Positions 36,001 through 44,624 of a DNA stretch of 64,000 bases are shown here, piece by piece (within the stretch, counting starts at the first letter, position 1; the number at the start of each line of letters is the position of its first letter). The stretch is taken from contig NZ_CANMUU010000001.1 in NCBI RefSeq assembly GCF_947501165.1, positions 372,001 to 436,000 of the forward strand. Reading direction: 5' to 3'. The position numbers and the translations under genes were made by a program. Source of the DNA: an uncultured Allomuricauda sp. Lineage in GTDB: Bacteria; Bacteroidota; Bacteroidia; Flavobacteriales; Flavobacteriaceae. The notes beneath the pieces were generated by a model that had not been told where the DNA came from, searched no databases, and worked only from the letters and a program-made list of their open reading frames with translations.

Positions 36001-36226
36001 CATTAATTTTCACAATCAGTTAAATGCGGATTTCATGCATCTTAAAGGATTTGTGGATACTGCAGAGCCTAAAGTTACAGAAGGTGCCAAGGAACGTTTG
36101 AATGACCTTTTAGGTAAATGGAACACATTTGAAAATGAAAAGAAAGCTATTGTGGATAACGAAATGGCCAAGTTCAACAGTCTTTTTCAAGAACTTAAAC
36201 TACCTGCCCTTCTTTTGAAAGAATAG
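33080..36226 (+). CDS. Large exported BNR/VPS10-type beta-propeller repeat protein
   Basis: A 1048-residue protein with signal peptide [21 protein letters not shown]. It carries many sialidase-type Asp-box/BNR repeats ([70 protein letters not shown]). These build two propellers like the sortilin/VPS10 and GH74-like fold. The last ~300 residues form a beta domain ([22 protein letters not shown]) and a helical end. Such Bacteroidota proteins are often labelled glycosyl hydrolase, but no catalytic residues can be assigned, so that label is not safe. A TAnnTTTG element (TATCTTTG, 33018-33025) lies upstream. Confidence 0.85.
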   Translation: MKPYSFLLVLLFLIPNSHQAQRRKRNTSAPKVVLQDSMFHGLKWRNIGPFRGGRSVASSGVVGQSMTYYMGSTGGGIWKTVDDGITWKNISDGQMNTGTVGAIAVSESNPNIVVVGMGEHAARGVMTSMGDGVYKSTDAGKTWKHIGLDKTRHISDVIIHPTNPDIIFISAQGAQYGPSEQRGIYRTLNGGETWERVLFVDTITGASSLSMDMKNPLILYAAMWQHQRFPWKIESGGENSGIYKSVDGGSNWEQLKEGLPKEFGKAGISVSRANPERVFAVIEAEGKKGGVYRSDDAGKKWKQVNSNRINIARSWYYMEIFADPQDENVVYVLNAPVTKSIDGGKTFTPLPTPHGDNHHLWIHPFDNSKMINSNDGGANVSNNGGKSWSTQQNQPTSQFYRVITDNLVPYNVYGGQQDNSAIAIASRTNDNGIDWKDWYSVAGCESAYLAFDPDNPEVVYGGCYQGIIEKWVKASREGKPIKEYPELGLGKVPKDFKFRYNWNAPIISSPHDRNTIYHAGNVVFKTQDGGQSWEVVSPDLTRNEKEKQGPGGGPYTNEAAGGENYNTIMYLVESPHEEGVLYAGTDDGLLHITKNGGDNWENITPPNIGAGIINSIEVSPHDPSTAYVAVMRYKSMDLKPYVFKTTDYGTTWTKITEGIKDKHTFVRAVREDKKRKGLLYAGTETGLYISFDDGLNWQKFQLNLPVVPINDLIIQDNDLVIATAGRSFWILDDLSTLQTINGNENSLTLFQPKDTYRIFGSSPEKPVPGLGQNPKSGVIFDYYLPKDADSLDLKLEVVQNGKVIRTINNKKPKDFKSWPGGPPKPAVLPSKKGFNRFAWDFRKNQIPAIDKVFVFGNYGGSRVGPGSYTLRLTLEDQTVETEAKVLANPKINATPADYSEQQQILNQIENAITSMHEAVNQMRSAKKQLLAYDNLLKDNENAKELVKLGDSLVKRIKTWEEKLIQPNQKTFQDVINFHNQLNADFMHLKGFVDTAEPKVTEGAKERLNDLLGKWNTFENEKKAIVDNEMAKFNSLFQELKLPALLLKE

Positions 36227-36235
36227 CTCATATCG

Positions 36236-36808
36236 ATGCAAAAACCGTTTATTGCTGATAAGGAATATATAGGTAGGGATTATTCGCAAGTACCTCTTCC
36301 AAAGGCAGAATATGAACATTGTGTTTTTCGCAATTGCATATTCTCCAATGGTTTTTTAGACAATCAAACCTTTATGGAATGTGAGTTTATAGATTGTGAT
36401 TTAACCAATGCCAATATTAAACACACAACTTTTAAGGAATGTTCTTTTTCAGATTCCAAATTAATCGGGCTTCGTTTTGAAGATTGTGATACGTTGTTCT
36501 TATCTATGGGTTTTACCAATTGCAATCTTGGTTTTGCTTCTTTTTTTGAGCTTTCCCTACCAAAAACTTTTTTTGGGGAATGTAGTTTTGAACAAACCGA
36601 TTTTACCGAAACCAACCTTACCGCATCCACATTTCACAATTGCAATTTAGAAAAGGCTGTTTTTCATCAAACTGTTTTAGAGAAAGCGGATTTTACTACA
36701 GCGTTCAACTTTACTATTGACTTAGAAAAAAATCACCTTAAAAAAGCACGGTTCAGCAAGGAGAACAGTATTGGTTTATTAAAAAAATACGATATTGTGA
36801 TTACCTAA
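36236..36808 (+). CDS. Qnr-like pentapeptide repeat protein
   Basis: A 190-residue right-handed quadrilateral beta-helix protein. Repeats of the A(D/N)(L/F)xx type run through the chain (CEFIDCDLTNANIKHTTFKECSFSDSKL). They are interrupted once by LFLSMGF, and the C-terminal cap reads LEKADFTTAFNFTIDLEKNHLKKARF...GLLKKYDI. This order of repeats, break and cap resembles the Qnr family of DNA-mimic gyrase protectors. Drug resistance cannot be inferred: many chromosomal relatives have other or unknown roles. It starts 9 bases after the BNR gene and ends 9 bases before the zinc-ribbon gene, suggesting an operon. Confidence 0.85.
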   Translation: MQKPFIADKEYIGRDYSQVPLPKAEYEHCVFRNCIFSNGFLDNQTFMECEFIDCDLTNANIKHTTFKECSFSDSKLIGLRFEDCDTLFLSMGFTNCNLGFASFFELSLPKTFFGECSFEQTDFTETNLTASTFHNCNLEKAVFHQTVLEKADFTTAFNFTIDLEKNHLKKARFSKENSIGLLKKYDIVIT

Positions 36809-36817
36809 ATCTTAAAC

Positions 36818-37171
36818 ATGTTGGAAAAAGCCTGCTTGGAATGTGGCGAAAAAGTAGTTGGCAGGGTAGATAAAAAATACTGCTCGGACCACTGCAGAAA
36901 CAGCTACAACAACCGATTGAACAAGGATAGCAAGAACCTGCTAAGAAACATCAACAATAAGCTCCGAAAAAATTACAGAATACTGAGTGGACATACTCTA
37001 AAGGATGGTAAGACCACGACCACCAAAATGAAACTCATGGATAAAGGCTTCGACTTTGAGTACTTTACCAATTTATACACTACCAAAAAAGGCACTACAT
37101 ATTACTTTCTATATGATTTCGGATATCTCCCTTTGGAAAATGATAGATTTATGATAGTGAAGCGAGAATAG
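36818..37171 (+). CDS. Hypothetical protein with N-terminal zinc ribbon
   Basis: A 117-residue protein. Residues 5-30 carry CLECGEKVVGRVDKKYCSDHC, giving CxxC-x13-CxxxC, a likely treble-clef/zinc-ribbon site. It is followed by a basic, Asn-rich helix (RNSYNNRLNKDSKNLLRNINNKLRKNYRIL) and a beta-rich end (TYYFLYDFGYLPLENDRFMIVKRE). The basic helix beside a zinc site suggests nucleic-acid binding, which is inference. It is the last gene of the plus-strand run and ends 5 bases before the convergent CBS gene. Confidence 0.75.
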   Translation: MLEKACLECGEKVVGRVDKKYCSDHCRNSYNNRLNKDSKNLLRNINNKLRKNYRILSGHTLKDGKTTTTKMKLMDKGFDFEYFTNLYTTKKGTTYYFLYDFGYLPLENDRFMIVKRE

Positions 37172-37176
37172 TTAGG

Positions 37177-37647
37177 CTATTTCCAGTTTTGCGCATTTAG
37201 TTTCAATGCAGCAATAACAATATCCTTTCTACTTATTTGTCCAACTAGAATGTCATTTTTCATGACTGGAAGTCTACGTCTATTGTGTTTATCAAATACA
37301 CCCGCCGCATCAAATATGCTCATATCGTGGGGTATGGTCTGTACATTTTTTGTCATGTACTTCTCTACACTCTTATCTAAAATTGGTTGATTGAAGTAGC
37401 GACTTTCTGAAATTTGCTTCATACAATCCGCTTCAGAAATAATCCCTACTAAGAACCCATTTTTATCCATTACCGGTCCACCTGATATATGGTGTTTGGC
37501 AAAAGCTTCCATTACTTCCAATATGGATTGTTCTGGTGAGAACGTAATCAATTTTTTGGTCATATAATCCTCTACCAAAATGGGCGCATTGAATTCTTTC
37601 TTTCCAGAATCTTTTGATCGGACTCCTTGAAAACTCTTGATTCCCAT
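37177..37647 (-). CDS. Tandem CBS-domain protein
   Basis: A 156-residue protein composed of two CBS domains: ILVEDYMTKKLITFSPEQSILEVMEAFAKHHISGGPVMDKNGFLVGIISEADC, and then SVEKYMTKNVQTIPHDMSIFDAAGVFDKHNRRRLPVMKNDILVGQISRKDIV. CBS pairs bind adenosyl nucleotides and usually regulate a partner enzyme or channel. Here the pair stands alone with no fused domain. Length is typical of stand-alone CBS proteins. It is divergent from the M28 peptidase (121-base gap); the partner is unknown. Confidence 0.92.
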   Translation of the reverse strand: MGIKSFQGVRSKDSGKKEFNAPILVEDYMTKKLITFSPEQSILEVMEAFAKHHISGGPVMDKNGFLVGIISEADCMKQISESRYFNQPILDKSVEKYMTKNVQTIPHDMSIFDAAGVFDKHNRRRLPVMKNDILVGQISRKDIVIAALKLNAQNWK

Positions 37648-37768
37648 AGGGTTACTTTTTAGGGTTGAATATTAAATATAGGAAAATTCCGCGAATTTTT
37701 TAAATTTTTAAGGCATAATATGAGAACCTTTCATAATTTCATAAATTTAGCCATCAACATAGCTTCCC

Positions 37769-40048
37769 ATGAAACTGTCCAAATCTTTAGCCTTTTTATT
37801 CATGCTTTTAGCAATGTATTGGAGCTTTAGGTCACTTATGCCCCAATATGAAAATGACATTGATATCACTTCTTCAGAATTTTCTACTGACCGTGCTCTA
37901 ATTCATGTGGAGAATTTATCAAAAGAACCTCATGCAGTAGGTTTTCAAGGACATCAAAGGGTAAGGGCTTACATTATTTCGGAGTTAAAAAAACTTGGTC
38001 TAGAAACATCCCTACAGGAGGGTTACGTTCTTGGTGATCATTCAACATTAACTAAGGCCACTAATATTTTAGCTCGCATTGAAGGCACTACCAAAGGAAA
38101 AGCCCTGCTCTTATTGTCCCATTATGATAGCCATCCTCACTCATCCTTTGGAGCAAGTGACGCTGGAAGTGGTGTAGCCACAATCTTGGAAGGTATACGG
38201 GCATATCTGGAAAAAGACAACGTCCCTAAAAATGATATCATCCTACTAATTACAGATGCCGAGGAACTTGGTCTAAACGGAGCTGAACTATTTGTGAATG
38301 AGCACCCTTGGGCTAAAGATGTGGGACTGGTGCTGAACTTTGAGGCACGTGGTAGCGGAGGGCCAAGTTATATGCTGGTGGAAACCAATAGAGGGAATGC
38401 AAGGTTAATTGATGAGTTCATAAAGGCGAACCCCAAGTTCCCAGTTGCCAACTCATTGGCTTACAGTATTTATAAAATGTTGCCCAATGATACAGATTTA
38501 ACTGTTTTTAGAGAAGATGGAGATATCGAGGGGTTCAATTTTGCCTTTATTGATGATCACTTTGATTACCACACGGCATTGGATATTCACGACCGATTGG
38601 ACAAAAAAACACTGGCTCATCAAGGTTCTTACTTAATGCCTTTATTGAATCATTTCAGTCAAGCTGACTTAACCAATCTTAAGAGTCTAAACGACTTAAT
38701 TTATGTAAATCTTCCGTTTTACGGGCTCATTGCTTATCCATTCGAATGGATTTTTCCCATGCTATGGATTGTGAGTCTGTTGTTTGTAGGATTGCTTATA
38801 TATGGATTTAGAAAAAAGCAACTCTCTACGCAGGGAATTCTAAGGGGAACATTGCCAGCCCTGATTGTTCTAATCATTAATGGTGCTTTTGGATATTTTG
38901 CATGGACGGCCATTACTTGGTGGTATCCTGGGTTCAAAGATATGTTGCATGGCTTCACGTACAATGGCCATACCTATATCGCGATTTATACGCTACTGTC
39001 ATGTGCGGTTTGTTTTTGGGTCTACCACAAATTCAGAAAGACAAAAATCCAAGACCTATTAGTATTTCCCATTTTTCTATGGATTACTATTTGTTGGTTG
39101 GTCGGCTTTTATTTGGAAGGTGCCAGTTTTTTTGTGATTCCAGTGTTTGGAGTTCTCGCAGCATTGCTTGTCATAATGAAGCAAGAAGAACCCAACCCTT
39201 TTCTATTGGTTTTTTTGAGTCTGCCAGCGATTTTCATTTATGCCCCCTTTATTAAAATGTTTCCCGTAGGTCTTGGGTTGAAAATGCTAATGGCTTCTAC
39301 ATTGTTCTGCACCCTATTGTTCTTTTTGACACTTCCTTATGTAGCTCAATTAAAGAACAAGAACAGATTTGCTTACCTGCTCCTATTCCTGTTCATCATT
39401 TTTAGTATCTCGGGGCATATCCAATCCGGTTTTACAGAAGATAGACCAAAGCCCAGTAGTTTAATGTATGTTCATGATATTGATAAGGACGAAGCCATCT
39501 GGGCCACCTATGATCATTCCCTCATTGAGTGGAACAGCCAGTATTTGGGAAGAGACAAAAAAATACCGGAACCAAATGAATTTAGAACCATTCCCAGTAA
39601 ATACCGCTCTAATTTTACCTATGTGAATAACACACAGAAAAAAAACATTGAGCTCCCTATTATAGACACTGTTACAGATACAATTATAGGAAATGAAAGA
39701 GTTTTGGAGCTATGTTTTACCCCAAAAAGGGATATAAACCGGTTGGATGTTTATACAAATGCAATACAGCTAAACTCTGCCAAAATAAATAACCTTCCCT
39801 TTTCAAGCTATTATCTGGAAAAGAGAAAAAGAAGATTGGCCACTCATTTTGTAAGCGATAACGACTACACAGAATTGGAACTCAGTTTTCCTAAAGATTC
39901 TGTTTTGGAGCTTACATTTTATGAATCCAGCAATGATTTGTTGACCAACTCGTTGTTTACAATCCCCGAACGACCAAAAAACAGTATTCCAATGCCTTTT
40001 GTATTGAATGATGCCATTTTGCTCATAAAAACCCTAAAGTTTGAATAA
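37769..40048 (+). CDS. M28 family membrane-bound zinc peptidase
   Basis: A 759-residue protein with an N-terminal anchor (LAFLFMLLAMYWSF) and an M28 aminopeptidase domain. Zinc ligands and acid residues are visible in LLLSHYDSHPHSSFGASDAGSG (His, Asp), DAEELGLNGAE (catalytic Glu-Glu), LNFEARGSGG (Glu/Asp site) and FDYHTALDIHD (His). After residue ~310 come about eight transmembrane helices and a periplasmic C-terminal beta domain. The layout resembles eukaryotic and bacterial FXNA-like membrane M28 proteins. The stop overlaps the next gene by 8 bases. Confidence 0.9.
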   Translation: MKLSKSLAFLFMLLAMYWSFRSLMPQYENDIDITSSEFSTDRALIHVENLSKEPHAVGFQGHQRVRAYIISELKKLGLETSLQEGYVLGDHSTLTKATNILARIEGTTKGKALLLLSHYDSHPHSSFGASDAGSGVATILEGIRAYLEKDNVPKNDIILLITDAEELGLNGAELFVNEHPWAKDVGLVLNFEARGSGGPSYMLVETNRGNARLIDEFIKANPKFPVANSLAYSIYKMLPNDTDLTVFREDGDIEGFNFAFIDDHFDYHTALDIHDRLDKKTLAHQGSYLMPLLNHFSQADLTNLKSLNDLIYVNLPFYGLIAYPFEWIFPMLWIVSLLFVGLLIYGFRKKQLSTQGILRGTLPALIVLIINGAFGYFAWTAITWWYPGFKDMLHGFTYNGHTYIAIYTLLSCAVCFWVYHKFRKTKIQDLLVFPIFLWITICWLVGFYLEGASFFVIPVFGVLAALLVIMKQEEPNPFLLVFLSLPAIFIYAPFIKMFPVGLGLKMLMASTLFCTLLFFLTLPYVAQLKNKNRFAYLLLFLFIIFSISGHIQSGFTEDRPKPSSLMYVHDIDKDEAIWATYDHSLIEWNSQYLGRDKKIPEPNEFRTIPSKYRSNFTYVNNTQKKNIELPIIDTVTDTIIGNERVLELCFTPKRDINRLDVYTNAIQLNSAKINNLPFSSYYLEKRKRRLATHFVSDNDYTELELSFPKDSVLELTFYESSNDLLTNSLFTIPERPKNSIPMPFVLNDAILLIKTLKFE

Positions 40049-40850
40049 ATCTATTGGTGTATTAGGATGCGGTTGGTTAGGATTACCCCTAGCGAAGGAA
40101 TTAGTAAACTTGGGATACGAGGTTCATGGAACTACAACCTCTGCATCAAAAATGGAATTGCTAAAGCATAGCGGTATTGAACCCTATCAAATAGCCCTTC
40201 ACAGTGATTCTATTCAGGGTGAAATAGAAGATTTCCTGAATAATATTAAGATTCTCATCATCAACGTACCTCCTCGTCTAAGAAAATTAAACGCTGAGAG
40301 CTATGTTGAAAAAATGAAGCACCTCCATTCAAAATTAATGGGCAGTTCGGTTGAAAACATTGTTTTTGCTAGCAGCACTTCGGTCTATGGAAATATTGCA
40401 GGCGAAATAACGGAAGATAGCATACCTCAACCCTTTACCGAATCTGGAAAACAGTTATTGGTTTGTGAAAACTTGTTTAAAGAGGACCAAAAATTCAAAG
40501 CAACCATCATCCGTTTTGGTGGTCTGATTGGACCTAAAAGGCATCCGGTCACCATGCTCTCCAATAAAAAGGGATTGACGAATGGAAATGACCCGGTGAA
40601 TCTTATTCATCTTGATGATTGTATCCATATTATCCATACCATTATTAAGAATGAATATTGGGATGAGACCTTTAATGCGGCCTATCCATTACATCCCACA
40701 AAAAAGGAATACTATACCCAAGAAGCCATAAAAAGAAACCTCCCAATACCGGGATATGAGGCTACTTCACCCAAAAGTGTTCGTGGAATTATAAAAAGTA
40801 GGAATTTTATTAACAAATCGCATAAATTTTTCACTTCAATAGTCTCTTAA
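40041..40850 (+). CDS. SDR-type NAD(P)-dependent epimerase-like protein (YeeZ group)
   Basis: A 269-residue extended-SDR protein with the nucleotide loop GVLGCGWLGLPLAKEL and VFASSTSVYGNIAGEITE as the Ser/Tyr region; FGGLIGPKRHP follows. The YxxxK lysine is not obvious, so catalysis is uncertain, as in the YeeZ subgroup. The only start that keeps the Rossmann loop is TTG at 40041; the first ATG is inside the fold. The TTG lies within the last codons of the M28 gene (8-base overlap), suggesting translational coupling. Confidence 0.85.
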   Translation: MNKSIGVLGCGWLGLPLAKELVNLGYEVHGTTTSASKMELLKHSGIEPYQIALHSDSIQGEIEDFLNNIKILIINVPPRLRKLNAESYVEKMKHLHSKLMGSSVENIVFASSTSVYGNIAGEITEDSIPQPFTESGKQLLVCENLFKEDQKFKATIIRFGGLIGPKRHPVTMLSNKKGLTNGNDPVNLIHLDDCIHIIHTIIKNEYWDETFNAAYPLHPTKKEYYTQEAIKRNLPIPGYEATSPKSVRGIIKSRNFINKSHKFFTSIVS

Positions 40851-40970
40851 TTGACCACAGAAAATTGACATTTCGCAACAATTAAGATAATTTTAAGTTA
40901 ACAAAACGCTGATTACAAGTAAGTTAACTTGAGTTATACCTACTTTTACACCAGATTAAGTGATAAAGCA

Positions 40971-41345
40971 ATGGGAAATTCAAGATTAGCGATAAGAATC
41001 TTGATGGAGATGGAGAATTTGATTACAAAAAGTAGTGCAAACCCCAACATAACCTCAAGATGTCAAGACTTTCATAAGTCGATTTTAAGAAAACACTACA
41101 ATGCAGCAGATGTCGAAATAGATTATAATCGGCATCGAATAAAAATGGATGTGGTTCTGAATGATATGGAGTACGACCCCAAAACCATAAACACGGTTGT
41201 CTCCACAATGCCAGTCAACCTTTTTTATGAACAGCTTACCACTTTTCTAAAATCCTGTCTTGCACAGGATGTAAAAAGTTTAGCATTTTATGCCCGATTG
41301 CTCAAACAATATTCCAATAAGGACATCACTTTCATGGCCATATAG
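40971..41345 (+). CDS. Hypothetical protein
   Basis: A small protein of about 124 residues (138 if the TTG at 40929 is the start). It is mainly helical with a middle beta segment (ADVEIDYNRHRIKMDVVLNDMEYDPKTINTVVSTM). It has no signal, membrane segment or known motif. The ATG at 40971 is chosen on codon grounds, but neither start has a convincing ribosome site. The gene stands alone between the epimerase-like gene and the TPR-like gene. The function is unknown. Confidence 0.6.
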   Translation: MGNSRLAIRILMEMENLITKSSANPNITSRCQDFHKSILRKHYNAADVEIDYNRHRIKMDVVLNDMEYDPKTINTVVSTMPVNLFYEQLTTFLKSCLAQDVKSLAFYARLLKQYSNKDITFMAI

Positions 41346-41460
41346 GCATTAAAAGAAAGATGTTTCCTCTTAAAAAGGACAACTGCTCTGTCTTTACTTG
41401 TTCTTTAACAGAGGTATACCAATAATTTTTTTAGTTTTGGCCCACTAAAAAATGGAACAC

Positions 41461-42162
41461 ATGAAAAATATTCTTTGGATAGCTTTGTTTTTAACAAGCC
41501 TCAGCTCATTTGCACAGTCCAATACAGATCTAGAAGACCATTATAGGGCATTTTATAATGAAATGCGTTTACAGGGAGATGTAAATGGAATAATCAATGC
41601 CTTAACACATCTAAATGTTCTGACTCCCTCCAAAGAGCGAAAGGATACACTTGCCTATGTGTACATGAACAACAATCAACACTTGCAAGCTTTGAATACC
41701 ATTGGTATTGAAAAGAAAACGGACGACTCCGACCTAGCCGTTCAAGTGAAAGCCGTCTCACTGAAGGCTCTCAATCAACCCAAAAGGGCTTTGGAGCATT
41801 TCGAATTGTTGTTTGCTCGAACTCCTTCCGCATACTTAGCTTACCAAATCGCTGATTTAAAAATTCAGGTTGGTGATAATGATGGTGCCACTACCAATAT
41901 TGATTATGGGTTATCAAATTCCACGGATGAGATGAAATACGCCTTTTATGAGCGTCAACAACCGTATGAAGTTTCGTTAAAAGCGGCCTTTTACCACCTG
42001 CAGGGATTGGTTGCATACAACAAGGACAAAAACAATATTGATACTGCTATTGCATCGATTGATGAAGCCTTAAAAATTGAACCCAATTTTAACTTGGCCA
42101 GTTTGAGCAAGCAAGCCTTGGTTGCAAGAAAAGAGAAGGCTGCCGAAGGTGAACAGAATTAG
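41461..42162 (+). CDS. Exported TPR-like hypothetical protein
   Basis: A protein of about 233 residues. Signal peptide MKNILWIALFLTSLSSFAQ is followed by helical repeats of TPR type (LAYVYMNNNQHLQALNTIGIE; AVSLKALNQPKRALEHFELLFARTPSAYLAYQIADLKIQVGDNDGATTNIDYGL; LQGLVAYNKDKNNIDTAIASIDEALKIEPNF). It is a likely periplasmic protein-protein interaction module. The stop overlaps that of the convergent NTF2-like gene (TTAG at 42159-42162 serves both). Confidence 0.78.
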   Translation: MKNILWIALFLTSLSSFAQSNTDLEDHYRAFYNEMRLQGDVNGIINALTHLNVLTPSKERKDTLAYVYMNNNQHLQALNTIGIEKKTDDSDLAVQVKAVSLKALNQPKRALEHFELLFARTPSAYLAYQIADLKIQVGDNDGATTNIDYGLSNSTDEMKYAFYERQQPYEVSLKAAFYHLQGLVAYNKDKNNIDTAIASIDEALKIEPNFNLASLSKQALVARKEKAAEGEQN

Positions 42163-42668
42163 TTTTGTTTTTGCTCCCTGAACTGTTGCAATAAGATATT
42201 GTCCTTCTTTTCTTTAAGCCTTATCAATTCAGTAACATTTTCATTCGGAACAGCTATTGAAAGTACATAATGGGCAATTTTCCATTGCCCATTTTCTTTT
42301 TTAACAACCCCAGAACCTCTACATAACTTCATTTGGGTGTCCAACAGCTCGTCAAACCAAGCAATTTTTCCTGAGTCTCCAACGTAGATATTTCGTTCTA
42401 CCGCAGTAAAGCTCCATGCCTTTCCCCTATCAAAATAAGGTTTGGAAAAAGCGCGAAAGTCTTTATTCTGCCAGTTTTCGGTAGCATCTGTTCCTATAAA
42501 AACCCCTTCTTCAGTCATTTTGGAAAAATACCCCTCAAAATCGGCATCGGCCGCAGCTTTATGCCAAGCATCCAAAAGGGTGCTAATCGCAGTTTTTTCT
42601 GTATCCTGTCCAACTCCCAAAAAAGGAACTGTCAATACAAGTATTAATATCAATTTACTCTTCTTCAT
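42159..42668 (-). CDS. Exported NTF2-like/SnoaL-like protein
   Basis: A 169-residue protein with signal peptide MKKSKLILILVLTVPFLGVGQ and a cone-shaped NTF2-like domain: TAISTLLDAWHKAAADADFEGYFSKMTEEGVFIGTDATENWQNKDFRAFSKPYF, ending RGSGVVKKENGQWKIAHYVLSIAVP. This domain is used by many small enzymes and binding proteins; the exported form in Bacteroidota has no set role. It starts within the end of the upstream lipoprotein gene (14-base overlap), so the two are coupled. Confidence 0.85.
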   Translation of the reverse strand: MKKSKLILILVLTVPFLGVGQDTEKTAISTLLDAWHKAAADADFEGYFSKMTEEGVFIGTDATENWQNKDFRAFSKPYFDRGKAWSFTAVERNIYVGDSGKIAWFDELLDTQMKLCRGSGVVKKENGQWKIAHYVLSIAVPNENVTELIRLKEKKDNILLQQFREQKQN

Positions 42669-43143
42669 CTAGTATTAGTTTTGTGTCAAGTTGGCTACTG
42701 AGTATGCTGTTGAACTGTTGTCGAATTATGTTGTAAGCTTCAAGCAATTCTATAGTGGTTTCTGTGGTACCTGATTTGTTCAAAACATTTGCCTTGACTT
42801 TTAAAAGTAATGTCCTAAAGACCCTCTGCCTACTTTTTATTTGAAATGAATCAAAAGGTTCGGGATAAGTACTGGCCGAAAGCTCTTTTTCCTTTTCCAA
42901 CAAATCGTCAATAGCCAAACTAAGGTCTTCATTATTGGTAGATTTGTACAAGACATCAACACTACTGTTAAATGCCATAAACTCTGGCCATTCATTCAAG
43001 ATAGTGGCTGCCTCAGCGCTTACCTCCAATTTCTTGGGCAATTTTTGATACTCAAATTCTTGTATTTCCTTTTGTGAATCCACTTCTGGAGTTTGCCTTT
43101 CCTTGCAGCCCAGTATGACCAATAAAACAATTATTGCTTTCAT
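42655..43143 (-). CDS. Hypothetical lipoprotein
   Basis: A lipoprotein of about 162 residues. MKAIIVLLVILGCK gives a lipobox (VILGC) with the modified Cys near residue 13. The mature chain is acidic and helical (EFEYQKLPKKLEVSAEAATILNEWPEFMAF...IDDLLEKEKELSAS...TTIELLEAYNIIRQQFNSIL). No family is recognised. The ATG at 43143 or 43152 may be used; 43143 gives the cleaner signal. It overlaps the NTF2-like gene by 14 bases. Confidence 0.75.
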   Translation of the reverse strand: MKAIIVLLVILGCKERQTPEVDSQKEIQEFEYQKLPKKLEVSAEAATILNEWPEFMAFNSSVDVLYKSTNNEDLSLAIDDLLEKEKELSASTYPEPFDSFQIKSRQRVFRTLLLKVKANVLNKSGTTETTIELLEAYNIIRQQFNSILSSQLDTKLILDEEE

Positions 43144-43217
43144 TTTTTGCATAGGCGAATCTACAAATTTTAAGAAAGGCTATCTTTACGCAATAACACA
43201 AATAATTTCCTTTTTCA

Positions 43218-44168
43218 ATGCAAAAATCAACCCTAATCCTAGGAGCATGTGGCCAAATTGGCACGGAACTTACCATGGAACTTCGTGCAAAATATGGAGC
43301 GGACAACATTGTGGCCAGCGATATTAGGGAAGGTAGCGAATCCTTAGTGGCTAAAGGGCCTTTTGAACTATTGGATGCTACCAATTATGAAGCGATTGAG
43401 GATGTAATCATGCATTATGAAATAGAAGAAGTATACCTAATGGCTGCCATGCTCAGTGCTACAGCAGAAAAATTTCCCATGAGGGCATGGAATCTGAATA
43501 TGAATTCTTTGTTCAACGTCCTCAATCTAGCTAAGGAAGGGAAAATCAATAAAATCTTTTGGCCCTCTAGCATAGCAGTTTTTGGGCCAAACACCCCAAA
43601 GCAAAACACGCCTCAAAACACCATAATGGAACCTAGTACCGTATATGGGATAAGCAAGCAGTCTGGAGAAAGATGGTGCGAGTATTATCACAAAAAGTTC
43701 GGGGTGGATGTGAGAAGTCTTCGTTATCCAGGACTAATTAGCTGGAAGACCATGCCTGGAGGTGGAACTACCGACTATGCCGTTGACATTTACCATGAAG
43801 CTTTGAATACAGGAAAATACCAATGTTTTCTTTCTGAAGATACCCAACTTCCCATGATGTATATGGAAGATGCTATTAGAGCAACTATAACAATCATGGA
43901 AAGTGATTCCGATGCTTTGTCTGTACGCTCATCGTATAATTTGGGAAGTATGAGTTTTACTCCGCAGCAAATTGCTCAAAGCATCAAAGAAAACATACCG
44001 GAATTTGAAATTAGTTATCTTCCAGATTTCAGGCAACAAATCGCGGATTCTTGGCCCAGTAGTATTAACGATAGTGCTGCTAGGAAGGATTGGGGATGGA
44101 AGCCCGATTTTGATTTGGCGGCCACTACTAAGGCAATGTTGGAAAATCTTAGCTTGAAAACTCGATAA
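43218..44168 (+). CDS. L-threonine 3-dehydrogenase-like NAD-dependent epimerase-family enzyme
   Basis: A 316-residue extended SDR. The NAD loop is LILGACGQIGTEL, the active-site Ser is in WPSSIAVFGP, and Tyr/Lys are in YGISK. The block YPGLISWKTMPGGGTTDYAVDIYHEAL is distinctive of the short-chain type of threonine 3-dehydrogenase (UDP-glucose-epimerase-like TDH). That enzyme oxidises L-threonine to 2-amino-3-ketobutyrate, the first step toward glycine. Length matches the ~315-residue SDR-type TDHs, not the zinc-dependent ~340-residue type. No kbl gene is in the window. It is convergent with moaC. Confidence 0.85.
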   Translation: MQKSTLILGACGQIGTELTMELRAKYGADNIVASDIREGSESLVAKGPFELLDATNYEAIEDVIMHYEIEEVYLMAAMLSATAEKFPMRAWNLNMNSLFNVLNLAKEGKINKIFWPSSIAVFGPNTPKQNTPQNTIMEPSTVYGISKQSGERWCEYYHKKFGVDVRSLRYPGLISWKTMPGGGTTDYAVDIYHEALNTGKYQCFLSEDTQLPMMYMEDAIRATITIMESDSDALSVRSSYNLGSMSFTPQQIAQSIKENIPEFEISYLPDFRQQIADSWPSSINDSAARKDWGWKPDFDLAATTKAMLENLSLKTR

Positions 44169-44191
44169 ATCTGTTTGGTTTCCAAGGAAAA

Positions 44192-44620
44192 TTAGCTAAT
44201 ATCAATATCTGATTTTCCACCTGTTTTTTTTAGCAGTTTAATCTGGTGAATCTCAACTCCTTTATCAATCGGCTTTAGCATATCGTACATGTTGAGTGCC
44301 ACCACACTCGCCCCGTGCATAGCTTCAACCTCAACTCCCGTTTTATAAAAAGTTTTCACGGTTACCAAAACCTGAATCTCCAAATCTTCGACTTGAAACT
44401 CAATACTGCAAAACTCCACGGGGAGCGGATGGCAATCGGGAAGTAAATCTGCTGTTTTCTTGACTCCTAAAAATCCCGCTGCTCTACTCATCGAAAAGAC
44501 ATTACCCTTAGGAACCGAACCAGATTTTATGGCGTTAATGGTATTTTGGGAACTTACCTTTACAATAGCCTGTGCAACCGCAGTACGGTGCGTAGATTTT
44601 TTTTCTGTAATATCAACCAT
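44192..44620 (-). CDS. moaC: Cyclic pyranopterin monophosphate synthase MoaC
   Basis: A 142-residue MoaC. With MoaA it turns GTP into cyclic pyranopterin monophosphate in molybdenum cofactor synthesis. Landmarks are MVDITEKKSTHRTAVAQA at the start, KKTADLLPDCHPLPVEFCSIEF, GVEVEAMHGASVVALNMYDMLKPIDKG, and ending LLKKTGGKSD. It sits 4 bases downstream of moaE on the minus strand, a normal Moco pairing. No moaA, moaB or moeA is present in the window. Confidence 0.93.
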   Translation of the reverse strand: MVDITEKKSTHRTAVAQAIVKVSSQNTINAIKSGSVPKGNVFSMSRAAGFLGVKKTADLLPDCHPLPVEFCSIEFQVEDLEIQVLVTVKTFYKTGVEVEAMHGASVVALNMYDMLKPIDKGVEIHQIKLLKKTGGKSDIDIS

Positions 44621-44624
44621 GATT

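Noticed and set aside
33080..36226. Glycoside hydrolase (GH74 or sialidase) assignment for the BNR protein
   Set aside because: Asp-box repeats alone do not show catalysis. No GH74 or sialidase catalytic residues could be placed.
36236..36808. Fluoroquinolone resistance gene qnr
   Set aside because: The protein resembles Qnr in architecture, but resistance cannot be claimed from an environmental chromosomal homologue by eye.
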